Part shown: in pieces, positions 56,268 to 64,000 of the stretch
Layout: the number at the start of each line of letters is the position of its first letter
Numbering within the stretch: position 1 is the stretch's first letter
NCBI GenBank assembly: GCA_963576565.1
Contig: OY755046.1
Coordinates: forward strand, 52,198,786 to 52,262,785
Length of the DNA stretch: 64,000 bases
Origin: Aspidapion aeneum
Lineage: Eukaryota > Arthropoda > Insecta > Coleoptera > Brentidae
Reading direction: 5' to 3'
Notes under the pieces: generated by a model
The model's database searches: none
The model's input: the letters and a program-made list of their open reading frames with translations, nothing else
Told to the model about the DNA's origin: nothing
Program-made: the position numbers and the translations under genes

Positions 56268-58058
56268 TTACAGGGGCAGGTGGATGCTGGCCGGATCAAT
56301 TTTCTGCTCACATTGTTTTAATTGTGAAGGAATTACGTTAATGCTGTCTTGTAGAGTTTGCATTTGAATTACAACTGGATTTGTGTTTTTTGATTGTTTG
56401 CATTTCCGTACTCGCTTATAGATTAAGTATAAACATATAAGTGTAAGTATTACATATACAAGTAATGTCCATATACTGGGTACATGATAAATGCTTGATG
56501 TTTCGAAGTGCGGATAGTTTTCTCGAATTTCTCTTTTTAGGTTGTTTAAGCTATCTAAGTCAATATCTTTTATACTGTTTGATAGGTCCAACGGATGTAT
56601 AACAGTTGGTGCATCTTGTATGTCAGGAAAGATATACGGCTGAACTATTGCTGCTGTTGTTTTGTTGTTCTTCGTAAAAATTTGTCGGTTGATCTGAATT
56701 AGACAGTCGTTTGGCAGTCTGATAAGGTATGTTCCCAAAAGTGTATGTACTTCTTCTTGATGTTGACAGGAAGTTTTAGCGTTTTCTTCATTTGGAAGAA
56801 CAAATATCCATTGGTTTGATTTCTCTAGTTGGTGAATGATTGGTGTGGCTAATTTAATTTGTGTTTTCTGGCAAGTGGTTGGCTGATTTAGGAGCATGCT
56901 GGAGTCAATTAATGAAATTTCGCAAGGACTATCGGGTTCGCTGTTTTTGAAGTCTTCTTTTTTGCAAATATATTCATTTCTGGTTATTTCTGCGCATGGT
57001 TCTTGATAATATGCATGTTGCAATTTGTTTTTTATCAAAAAAATTTTCCGCGGGAAAACAACTTTCAACCAACTGCTCTCAAATTGTATTGGCACGGGAT
57101 ATAAATGAAAGTAGTCAAAAATGTCTTTAGATGTGATTGGAATGTGTAGGAGATAAGTCATTTTATTATTTAGAATAAAACAGTCTAAAGTGATAAATTT
57201 TTCATAAAAAAATACATTTTGAAGAGTAACAGTTAATAACATTTGTTGTTCTCCTACTTTTTCTTGCACAGACAATAATTCTTTGTGGAGATCAGATAAC
57301 TTTATTATACTTGGATGCATGACCTTTAGTTTAGAAAATGTAATTGAATTTTCAACATCTTGCAAGATTGATTGAATAATTTCATAGGAGTTTATAAGTT
57401 GAAGCAAAATATCTTTGATAAAAAGGGAATTTTCTCTGTAGCCAGAATTTTTAACAATTGAAGCAATCTGATTGATTTTGGACTCTAAAAATTTTTCATT
57501 TTGAATTATTTGTTGAACCGTTTGATTAAATTTAGAAATAACACTAATCGATAAGGAATTCTGTTTTAAAATTGTCGTCGACAATGTTTTTTGATTATTT
57601 TGTAACTCATGAATCATTTTTTCATAGTACTTGCCATCCGATGCGTCCAAATTGCCTGTAACAGCCTTAAATACAGACCCTAACATGTTAATCATCCCAC
57701 GTCTTAATCGTTTGGGATGAGGCAAAATTTCTGATATTTTGGTATCGATCCTGGTTTGTAATATTTTTAAAAGTTTTAGGTAATTCTGTGTATCGTTGGA
57801 ATATCCAGTATGGCTATCTATTAAAGTCGTGATATTATTTACTTTTAAGTTTAATTTATTGGTTTCCCACAGTATGGGGTCTAAATCAAAGTAATGAATA
57901 AAAGTGTAGGTATATTCTATTGTTTTTGCAGTTCCTAATTTTATTGGCATTATTCCAAGCTTATTATCCAGTTTTTTTATAATCATTTCATCCTCAAGAC
58001 CCGAAGCAAGGCCGAACCTGAAATACAAAACCCAAAGATAAAAGTTACCCAAAGTCAT
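56268..58058 (-). CDS. env: Errantivirus envelope glycoprotein (Env), open
   Basis: 596 aa membrane fusion protein of the baculovirus F-like type found in insect errantiviruses. The start ATG at 58,058 overlaps the pol stop by 14 nt. The N-terminus is hydrophobic (LGNFYLWVLYFRFGLASG) and suits a signal peptide. A furin-type site RLRR at 117-120 is followed by a Gly and the conserved fusion-peptide region ending GNLDASDG (135-142). A long helical, Asn/Gln-rich stretch with N-glycosylation sequons follows (about 145-260). A single C-terminal membrane anchor lies near 526-548 (WTLLVYVILTLICLYLIY), then a ~48-residue cytoplasmic tail. In known relatives env is made from a spliced mRNA; splice sites were not identified here. 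No stop or frameshift is seen, and length is in the family range. Confidence 0.9.
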   Translation of the reverse strand: MTLGNFYLWVLYFRFGLASGLEDEMIIKKLDNKLGIMPIKLGTAKTIEYTYTFIHYFDLDPILWETNKLNLKVNNITTLIDSHTGYSNDTQNYLKLLKILQTRIDTKISEILPHPKRLRRGMINMLGSVFKAVTGNLDASDGKYYEKMIHELQNNQKTLSTTILKQNSLSISVISKFNQTVQQIIQNEKFLESKINQIASIVKNSGYRENSLFIKDILLQLINSYEIIQSILQDVENSITFSKLKVMHPSIIKLSDLHKELLSVQEKVGEQQMLLTVTLQNVFFYEKFITLDCFILNNKMTYLLHIPITSKDIFDYFHLYPVPIQFESSWLKVVFPRKIFLIKNKLQHAYYQEPCAEITRNEYICKKEDFKNSEPDSPCEISLIDSSMLLNQPTTCQKTQIKLATPIIHQLEKSNQWIFVLPNEENAKTSCQHQEEVHTLLGTYLIRLPNDCLIQINRQIFTKNNKTTAAIVQPYIFPDIQDAPTVIHPLDLSNSIKDIDLDSLNNLKREIRENYPHFETSSIYHVPSIWTLLVYVILTLICLYLIYKRVRKCKQSKNTNPVVIQMQTLQDSINVIPSQLKQCEQKIDPASIHLPL

Positions 58059-59310
58059 ATTTATTTTTAATTAGCGGTCTTTTTAAATTAGACATATGAA
58101 TTTTTCCATGGGAGTTTGTTGATATTGTTTTACTTGCTGGGTTTACTGACACCGTTGTAGTGGGTTCTAAGAATTTGTTTCCTAGTTTTTTCCGTTCATG
58201 TTTACGTATATATACCTCTTGATTGGGTTGAAATAAAATAGGATCATCGCGTTTTTTGTTTAATTTATTGATTAAAGTCGTTTTGAATTGGGCTAGTTTT
58301 TCGTTAATTTTTGAGTACAGTAATTTAGATTTTTTTTTATGATCATTAACATAGTTACTCATGAGAATATGGTCTAAATTTTGGTCGAAAGGGTCGTCTG
58401 ACGAGATATGACCGTTTACAATGTCCATAGGCTTCATTTTTGTTACTGAATGTATAGTATGGTTATAGGCCAGGATCGCGTAGGAAATTTTATTTGTAAT
58501 AGGTTCTTTCGAAAATCCTTGATTATTTAAAAGACAAATATGTTCTGCCAGTGTTGAGTGAAACCGTTCAATACTCCCATTTGAATCAGGGTGATTTGGA
58601 GAAATAAAGTGAACTTTTAATTTGTGTAAAAGTAAAAGTTCAGTAATTACGCTATTTTTAAACTCTGAACCATTGTCAAAATTAACTAAAAGGTTTGGTA
58701 CACCGTGATGTGAGAAAAATGTCAATAATTTGTCGGCGATATCAGAGGCAGTCAGTGTTTTGAGATAGTATGCCTGAGCGTATTTAGAAAAGCTATCTAT
58801 TACTGTTAAAAATTTATTATGTTCCGCGGTATAAGTGTCGATGTATAGGATTTCAAAAGGTTTAGTTGGGGTGGGGGTAATATTCATTTTTACTTTAACC
58901 GGGTGTCGTTCGTACTTGCTAATCTGGCAAATTTCACATTGATTTATGTATGTTTGAACGGAACTTTTAAGATTTGGCCAGTAATATTTTATTTTTATTT
59001 TATATTCTGTTTCGTCAATGCCCCGGTGATTGCTTTTTCCTTCATGATAGTTTTTTATAATTTCTGGAGTGTCATTTTTTTCGGTAACGTCTAGTAACTT
59101 GATTGTACATTTCTTAAAGCGTAATGAAGGATATTTAAAATTCTTTCTGACGACTTCGCAAAATGGTTCATAGAGGTCAGGTTCCTGGAAATATAAATAA
59201 TAAAGTTTGTTCGGCAAAACATTTTCTTTTATGAAATTGATAATGTCATTTTCAAAATTATTCTGTGATATTTGAACTAAATACCTTCCTTTTGTCGAAA
59301 AAAGTATTTG
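58045..59310 (-). CDS. pol: Errantivirus Pol, integrase part (downstream of an in-frame stop)
   Basis: This segment continues the pol frame after TAA at 59,311-59,313. It holds the zinc-binding HHCC module (YHEGKSNHRGI ... CEICQISK), and the DDE catalytic core: YIDTY (first Asp), NFDNGSEF (second Asp; usual form TDNGPEF) and NGSIERFHSTL (Glu). The C-terminal ~120 residues are basic (KKKSKLLYSKI, RKHERKKLG). It inserts the viral cDNA into the host chromosome. There is no ATG soon after the stop, so expression would need readthrough; the frame is otherwise clean to its stop, which overlaps the env start. Confidence 0.9.
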   Translation of the reverse strand, partial: QILFSTKGRYLVQISQNNFENDIINFIKENVLPNKLYYLYFQEPDLYEPFCEVVRKNFKYPSLRFKKCTIKLLDVTEKNDTPEIIKNYHEGKSNHRGIDETEYKIKIKYYWPNLKSSVQTYINQCEICQISKYERHPVKVKMNITPTPTKPFEILYIDTYTAEHNKFLTVIDSFSKYAQAYYLKTLTASDIADKLLTFFSHHGVPNLLVNFDNGSEFKNSVITELLLLHKLKVHFISPNHPDSNGSIERFHSTLAEHICLLNNQGFSKEPITNKISYAILAYNHTIHSVTKMKPMDIVNGHISSDDPFDQNLDHILMSNYVNDHKKKSKLLYSKINEKLAQFKTTLINKLNKKRDDPILFQPNQEVYIRKHERKKLGNKFLEPTTTVSVNPASKTISTNSHGKIHMSNLKRPLIKNKYDFG

Positions 59311-61758
59311 TTATTTTGGTTTTACAGGAGAGTGCAATACTTTAGAAAAAATTATTTGGTTGGCCCCATAGTTTACGGCTGTTTCTATTATTGGAATCTC
59401 CACGATAGGGTCTTCGTCGTTATTAGTATGTATAGTGATATCATCGTCGTTATTTGGGTTTGGTCTATTTGCTGTTTTTTTCTGTGTGATGGTCTTATCT
59501 ACTTGTTGCTGAAATCCTGTCGAACGGGTTGACATGGCGTCTACCTGTGCGATGTGTGATATTTGGTTCAGATTGTCGGTGTCTGATACATGTAATTCTA
59601 TTCTTGAAAGTGCGTCCGCGTTAGAATTTAATTTTCCAGATCTGTGGATCAAAGAATAACTATATTCTTCTAACTTTAAACGCCATCTGAGCAATTTGGA
59701 AGAAGGGTCTTTTATGGAATGAAGCCACTGGAGGGGCTTGTGGTCCGTGATAATGAAAAAGGGACGACCAAAGAGGTATGGCCGAAAATATTTGGTTGCC
59801 CAAACGATAGCTAATAATTCACGTTCAATTGTGCTCAGTTTGGTCTCACTGTCATTAAGGGTACGCGAAGCGTATGCAACGGGAAGGTCTTGGCCAATGG
59901 GCCCTTGCGAAAGTACTGCACCTAGTGCGAAACTTGAAGAATCGGTGGCCAGGTTGAATGGTTTGCTAAAGTCTGGATATTGTAATATAGGATCGTTTGT
60001 AAGAAGTTTTTTGCATGTGTCAAAACAAGTTAAAAATTCTTCATTATGGACAATTTTTGCGCCTTTTTTTAAGCATCTAGTGAAAGGTTTTGTGATTCGG
60101 GCAAAGTCCCGTATAAATCGCCTATAATATCCGAGAAGGCCGAGAAATTCGCGTATCTGTTTCTGGGTAGAGGGAAGTGGCCAATCAAGAATGGAACGGA
60201 TTTTATCCTCATTAGGTTTTACTCCATCTGGGGTCACCACATGGCCTAAATAGGCGACTTCTTTCTTTAGAAATTCTGATTTTTTTAACTGTATTTTAAA
60301 GTTTGATTCACGCAGCCGTTGAAAAACAGCTCTTAGGCGGTCAATGTGTTCTTGTAGTGACGTACTAAAAATAATTATATCATCTTGATATACCAAGCAC
60401 ATTTCATTCTGGATGCCTCTTAAAACATTATCCATCACTCTTTGAAAAGTGGCGGGGGCGTTTTTTAAGCCAAACGGCATTCTCTGAAATTCAAAATGGC
60501 CGTTTTCTGTACTAAAGGCGGTTTTTTCGATATCTTTTTCTGACATCTCAATTTGGTAAAACCCACTTGCCAAATCTAAGGTTGAAAAATATTGACATTT
60601 TCCAAGTTTATCAAGGAGATAAGTGACGTTAGGAAGGGGATAACGGTCATCTACAGTTTTAGAGTTCAATGACCTGAAGTCAAGAACAGCTCTATACTGT
60701 TGTTCCCCTGAAGCGTCCATCTTTTTTGGGACCACCCATAATGGAGAGTTCCAAGGAGAAGTGCTGGGTCTAATAATTTTTTGATCAAGTAACTGTTTCA
60801 TTTGTTTTTCTACTTCTTTTTTGTGAGCAAAAGGTAATGGATACGATTTTTTGTAGACTGGTATTTCATCGGTGGTCCGTATATTATGTTTTATTTTGTT
60901 AGTATAAGTAAGTGGCGTATTTTCTTGATAAAACACATCTGAAAAGTTATTTATTAGTGTCAAAAGTTGATTTTTTTCCTCCGAATTTAAATGGTTTAAA
61001 CGAAATTTTGAAAAGTCTAATTTTGTTTCATGCGTTTCAACAATATTATTAAAATTGATTTCTTCAATTTCTTTGCGGCTCCATTTTTCTACTTCAAATA
61101 GTAAAGAAAAATCCATAGTTACGCTTTCACATGTATTATTTAGGATTGTAGTCAAGGCAAAACCATTTTTAGCTGAAGTTAAACATTCTGGGATTTCGCA
61201 ATTGTGTATTTTTTGATATGGGAGAATTATCTCATCATTTTTTACGTTTACAGGTACTCTTATTACCTGATGAACACGAGGTGGTATTGTAATACAATTA
61301 TTTATTTGTGACTTGGTTTTATAAAATTGTAACTTGACCTTTGCATATGGTGTAGCGAGAATTCCAGAGTTAAAATCAAGATTAGCTTGCAAAATTTTCA
61401 GATTGTCAATCCCAATAAGGCCATTAAAAAAATCGTGAAATTTAAACAAAAAAAATTTTAGATTTTGGGCTTTTGGCAAATTAAATAATTTTGAGCAGGG
61501 CAGATGCGCACTAAACTGATGAGCGGACTTTTGAAATACTGTTGAGACTACAAAAGGATCTTTTTTTATGTGGTTCGGGTACAATTTTTTTGTTATATTT
61601 GGATCTAAAAATGACTTTGTCGAGCCGCTGTCGATTAGTATTTTTAGGTTGTGTTCCGGAAATATAATGTATGGTAGCTCACTGGAGCTATTCATATTAA
61701 AGGGTATTTCTTGCGGTGTTATAGTTTGGTGTCCCGACTGAGGACTTCTGTAAAATTT
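59311..61758 (-). CDS. pol: Errantivirus Pol: protease, reverse transcriptase, RNase H
   Basis: The open frame is entered by a -1 shift from gag at 61,758; the first ATG in frame is 61,695 (numbering below from it). The aspartic protease active site is IDSGSTKSF (D22). RT motifs: QYRAVLDFRSLN (334-345), STLDLASGFYQIEM (371-384, catalytic Asp), MPFGLKNAPATFQ (406-418) and VYQDDIIIF (435-443, the YxDD box as YQDD). RNase H: ATDSSSFALGA (D585), ERELLAIVWA (E625), ITDHKPLQWL (D651) and NADALSR (D694). A ~95-residue low-complexity linker rich in Asn, Asp and Thr leads to TAA at 59,311-59,313, where relatives continue into integrase. The enzymes copy the genomic RNA to DNA in a cytoplasmic particle. 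All catalytic residues are present. Confidence 0.93.
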   Translation of the reverse strand, partial: KFYRSPQSGHQTITPQEIPFNMNSSSELPYIIFPEHNLKILIDSGSTKSFLDPNITKKLYPNHIKKDPFVVSTVFQKSAHQFSAHLPCSKLFNLPKAQNLKFFLFKFHDFFNGLIGIDNLKILQANLDFNSGILATPYAKVKLQFYKTKSQINNCITIPPRVHQVIRVPVNVKNDEIILPYQKIHNCEIPECLTSAKNGFALTTILNNTCESVTMDFSLLFEVEKWSRKEIEEINFNNIVETHETKLDFSKFRLNHLNSEEKNQLLTLINNFSDVFYQENTPLTYTNKIKHNIRTTDEIPVYKKSYPLPFAHKKEVEKQMKQLLDQKIIRPSTSPWNSPLWVVPKKMDASGEQQYRAVLDFRSLNSKTVDDRYPLPNVTYLLDKLGKCQYFSTLDLASGFYQIEMSEKDIEKTAFSTENGHFEFQRMPFGLKNAPATFQRVMDNVLRGIQNEMCLVYQDDIIIFSTSLQEHIDRLRAVFQRLRESNFKIQLKKSEFLKKEVAYLGHVVTPDGVKPNEDKIRSILDWPLPSTQKQIREFLGLLGYYRRFIRDFARITKPFTRCLKKGAKIVHNEEFLTCFDTCKKLLTNDPILQYPDFSKPFNLATDSSSFALGAVLSQGPIGQDLPVAYASRTLNDSETKLSTIERELLAIVWATKYFRPYLFGRPFFIITDHKPLQWLHSIKDPSSKLLRWRLKLEEYSYSLIHRSGKLNSNADALSRIELHVSDTDNLNQISHIAQVDAMSTRSTGFQQQVDKTITQKKTANRPNPNNDDDITIHTNNDEDPIVEIPIIETAVNYGANQIIFSKVLHSPVKPK

Positions 61759-62055
61759 ACGGCATCTAAATCGGTTTGCTCGTTTGCGTTGTATAGTAAA
61801 AAATCATTATCACTGGACTCGGATGTAAAGATTTGGCAATTATCCAAACGTTCCGAGAGGCAAAATTGATTATCCTCGGGGTAGTAACCGTTTTGTTGGT
61901 AATATTCATTGTAATACTGATCTGTAAAAGTTTGATCATATTGAGAAAGTTGGTTGGCTTCGGTATTATACATTTCTTCCACTTCCATTTTTTGCATTTG
62001 TGAAGTGCTAGGTTGGTAGTTATTATGTTTATAATAGCTGCTATTTGGCGTTATT
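61719..62055 (-). CDS. gag: Errantivirus Gag, C-terminal segment (+1 frame)
   Basis: In the +1 frame relative to the upstream gag segment this strand continues as NSSKITPNSSYYKHNNYQPS, then the 92-codon open stretch from 61,997 (MQKMEVEEMYNTEANQLSQY ...), rich in Tyr, Asn, Gln and acidic residues, ending TEVLSRDTKL at 61,719. It is probably the C-terminus of Gag, because the slippery heptamer that leads to pol lies in this frame. The break at 62,062 is then an indel in this copy; a genuine second ORF is less likely but not excluded. Confidence 0.65.
61752..61758 (-). promoter_or_regulatory. -1 ribosomal frameshift heptamer A AAT TTT
   Basis: Minus strand A-AAT-TTT is in register with the gag codons (GTA AAT TTT ACA) and slipping back one base enters the pol frame, which stays open to 59,313. 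It fits X XXY YYZ. A downstream pseudoknot was not evaluated. Confidence 0.7.
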
Positions 62056-62061
62056 TTTGAA

Positions 62062-62985
62062 CTATTTGCGCGTAGATATTGACATAGGTGTGGGCGGCGG
62101 TAAGGCTTTTTGGGGAATTTGTTGGGAGCGAACTATGTTTTGTGGCCTAAAAACTTGACTATTTGTAGCAAATCTTTGTTGTGGTCTGTACGCCGGTCGA
62201 GGATAAAAAGACTGAGGCCTAAATGTTATCGGCGGTTGTCTAAAAAAACGACTTGGTGCATAAGCATTAGATTGTATGGAACTTGGTCTAGGAGAGAAAA
62301 ATCTTTGGGGCGTTTGAATGTGATTAAACGGAGGTTGAGGCAATGACACGTTTTGTTTCAGATAGGAACTATTCATTTCATCGGTGACATATTGCAAGGC
62401 TGTTGTTAGATCGTGAGGCTTCATGGATCGGATGGCTCGTGCCAAATCTGTGTCAATTAAACCTGACAAAAATGTCTTAAGTGCAAGGTTTTTACAAAAA
62501 TCAATTCGTGACTTTCTATTTTCTTCAGTGCCTATGTGGGTGTTTATGTACGAGGAGAGCAAATTAAGAGTGTGTAAAACTCTGTTATAAAATTGTGTGT
62601 AACTTTCATTTGAATCTTGTTTTAATGAGCATAGATCTTTTGTAAGAGCAACGTCGTCTCTTTGGTCAGCAAAATTTCGAATAAGGGTGTTTTTAATATC
62701 GGCCCAAGAAGTCGATGAATCAATATTTACGACAGTACTTGCTTCGCCGTCGAGTTTTCCTATTAACGAATTCAACAAATAAATATTTTGAAAACATCCC
62801 GGGTCGGTTGTATTTAAAAATGTTTCTACAATTTTGTCACAAATACTGATATACCTATATAAATCATTCGGATTGCCATCAAATTGGGGTACGCAATTGA
62901 GATATTCTGGTTTAAAACTCATTTTAGAATTTTCACTTTTTATCAAATTTGTTAGAAAGGTCTGGCTTTCTTTAGAAGCTGACAA
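62062..62985 (-). CDS. gag: Errantivirus Gag, main segment
   Basis: Frame open from at least 63,030 to the stop at 62,062; the first ATG in frame is at 62,922. It forms the particle shell. Contains FKPEYLNCVPQFDGNPNDLY, the capsid start seen in gypsy-group Gag (xxFxGxxxxLxxFI), then SWADIKNTLIRNFADQRD, LCSLKQDSNESYTQFYNRVL and KTFLSGL, the usual capsid core. The C-terminal quarter is Pro/Arg/Gln/Phe-rich (SPRPSSIQSNAYAPSRFFR) and probably binds RNA; no CCHC zinc knuckle is present, as is normal for errantiviruses. The stop after ISTRK is earlier than expected: homologous-looking sequence goes on in the +1 frame. Confidence 0.85.
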   Translation of the reverse strand: MSASKESQTFLTNLIKSENSKMSFKPEYLNCVPQFDGNPNDLYRYISICDKIVETFLNTTDPGCFQNIYLLNSLIGKLDGEASTVVNIDSSTSWADIKNTLIRNFADQRDDVALTKDLCSLKQDSNESYTQFYNRVLHTLNLLSSYINTHIGTEENRKSRIDFCKNLALKTFLSGLIDTDLARAIRSMKPHDLTTALQYVTDEMNSSYLKQNVSLPQPPFNHIQTPQRFFSPRPSSIQSNAYAPSRFFRQPPITFRPQSFYPRPAYRPQQRFATNSQVFRPQNIVRSQQIPQKALPPPTPMSISTRK

Positions 62986-63146
62986 AAATCGAATTGCGGA
63001 GATTCGCGCGCCTGCAATGTTTGAGAAGGATTACTGAATGAAGAACTTTGTGCGTTTAAGTTTTGAGAGAGGTTGGTTTCAAGTCTTAAATTTTTGAGCC
63101 ACTCAATTATATCTACTTGATCGTCGGAATCAGACATAAATTGCAA
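62952..63146 (-). CDS. gag: Errantivirus Gag, N-terminal segment in another frame
   Basis: 64 codons from ATG 63,146 (second ATG 63,137): MSDSDDQVDIIEWLKNLRLE ... SFSNPSQTLQARESPQFDF. It overlaps the main gag frame between 62,952 and 63,030. The leader position just after the PBS and the acidic start suggest it is the Gag N-terminus, separated from the rest by an indel between about 62,985 and 63,030. Alternatively a short leader ORF. Confidence 0.5.
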   Translation of the reverse strand: MQFMSDSDDQVDIIEWLKNLRLETNLSQNLNAQSSSFSNPSQTLQARESPQFDFCQLLKKARPF

Positions 63147-63400
63147 CTTACATAAGCAGGTAAACAGCGAAGGTGGTCATTCCTCTATAAGAACAAGGTT
63201 CTGCTAGGCGATTTTGTCCTCACAAAAGTCCTTATCCTTGCGAAACTAGACGATGCTGTTCTAGTTCCCGATGATTGTGTTTCACAGGTCTTCGATAGAC
63301 TGGGATTTTCAATTTTGTAAAATCCACACTGCCAATCGCCAATCACCAAAAGTTATTGAAGCCAAATAAGCCGATCGCGATGCGTTTGAAACTTCGAACT

Positions 63401-63415
63401 CCGTTGACTGCGCCA
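63401..63415 (-). other. Primer binding site (PBS)
   Basis: Minus strand TGGCGCAGTCAACGG starts at the last base of the 5' LTR. TGGCGCAGTC resembles the tRNA-Ser PBS reported for errantiviruses of the 17.6/297 group; the tRNA was not checked. Confidence 0.75.
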
Positions 63416-63623
63416 ATTAAGTAATCGAACAACCACTTCGAGTTTATGCTTTATAATAAATGTATATTTTATTGATGCGAGTACAATAATAGACTTAAGA
63501 ATACTAATGGTAAAAACGTTTACAACAAATAAAATGAAATGCAACTCCTCATCTCCGGTAGGTTTAGAGGTAGTCGGGTTTCTCTAGATGATTCCAGGTA
63601 AGGTCGACGTCGGTCGTATAACT
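63415..63623 (-). repeat. 5' LTR of the errantivirus element
   Basis: 209 bp, AGTTATACGACC ... CTTAATT on the minus strand. Source of the promoter; no clear TATA box was seen, and relatives use an initiator. One base differs from the 3' LTR. Confidence 0.95.
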
Positions 63624-63627
63624 CATG

Positions 63628-64000
63628 GACCCGCGGCATGCGATGCCACCTGATCAAGTCGATACATGAAACGAACATTTATTTGTATATGGACGTGCGT
63701 CGTGCTTAAATGAATACGATGCTTAACAGTTGGAACCAGTAGCGGCTCGTGAGGTAGTGCCACGTTGCCAGGGCACTACCCTACTTTTCTAAAAAAAACA
63801 CATTTCTATTTAATTTTTAAAACATCTTTATAGGTTTTTTTTTTGTTTTATACATTTCTTTTTAATTTAATAATTATACTGGGAATCCTGTGCAATTCTA
63901 TGGATCACACTTCCCCTCGACGCGACGCGATGAATATGCCACTAAAACCCAATGCAGCGTAAAAAACTCTGCCCAATGAGTGTGTGCCACTTTTCTGTTG
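63628..64000. mobile_element. Left end of a hAT-like element running off the window
   Basis: 63,628-63,736 shows nothing specific. At 63,737 CAGTAGCGGCTCGTGAGG has the form of hAT MITE ends (compare CAGTGGCGGATCC at 36,930). The other end is not visible before 64,000, so the call is provisional. Confidence 0.4.

Larger units (their letters stand above)
56038..63623 (-). mobile_element. Errantivirus-type LTR retrotransposon (insect endogenous retrovirus), 7,586 bp
   Basis: A complete gypsy-group element read on the minus strand: 5' LTR, PBS, gag, pol (protease, RT, RNase H, integrase), env, PPT, 3' LTR. The LTRs start AGTTATACG and end TTAATT, as in Drosophila errantiviruses, and the insertion made a 4 bp CATG duplication (56,034-56,037; 63,624-63,627). 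One mismatch between the two LTRs shows recent insertion. Gag changes frame twice and pol has one stop, so this copy is probably defective for Gag-Pol while env is open. Confidence 0.95.

Noticed and set aside
59738..60127. 129-codon plus-strand frame
   Set aside because: Antisense shadow of the pol RNase H/RT region.

Overview
This 64 kb window is insect nuclear DNA, AT-rich and almost entirely made of transposable elements and their relics. No bacterial-style gene organisation is present. The only host protein-coding piece I can support is one Ig-domain exon of the DIP/lachesin type at 31,002-31,209 (+). The rest reads like intron or intergenic DNA of a large, repeat-rich insect genome. A beetle is a reasonable guess from the RTE, jockey, errantivirus, pogo-like and mariner families, but the order is inferred, not shown.

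Layout. 0-10 kb: an RTE-clade reverse transcriptase with a (TA)n tail, a jockey C-terminus, two copies of a ~470 bp interspersed repeat (family A), a fold-back element with GTAAC termini, and a nest in which a hAT-like element carrying a TA-flanked MITE sits inside an RNase H fragment. 11-18 kb: several MITEs, a second GTAAC element, a Penelope GIY-YIG relic and a (CTGT)n-bearing repeat unit. 20-24 kb: a decayed mariner, jockey RT and RNase H scraps and two inverted-repeat elements. 24.06-28.02 kb: a very large imperfect palindrome flanked by 40 bp direct repeats, with a solo LTR near its centre and an RTE 3' end in one arm. 28-35 kb: mostly featureless DNA, the Ig exon, a 141 bp tandem array and a 370 bp palindrome. 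35-44 kb: decayed non-LTR elements, one RTE nested antisense in another with a 14 bp target-site duplication, hAT MITEs, a palindrome enclosing a tRNA gene, and a ~165 bp tandem array. 44-56 kb: Tc1-type and other MITEs, a full-length GTAAC element and a piggyBac-like remnant.

56,038-63,623 (-) is the youngest feature: a complete LTR retrotransposon of the errantivirus (insect endogenous retrovirus, gypsy group) type. Its two 209 bp LTRs differ at one base, and it has a CATG target duplication, PBS, PPT, gag, pol and an open env. Gag is split over three frames and pol carries one in-frame stop between RNase H and integrase, so this copy looks defective for Gag-Pol although recent. A canonical -1 slippery heptamer lies in the gag-pol overlap.

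The recurring theme is inverted-repeat DNA. At least fifteen separate fold-back structures are visible, several of which are not ordinary MITEs: the giant palindrome, the GTAAC fold-back and the tRNA palindrome.
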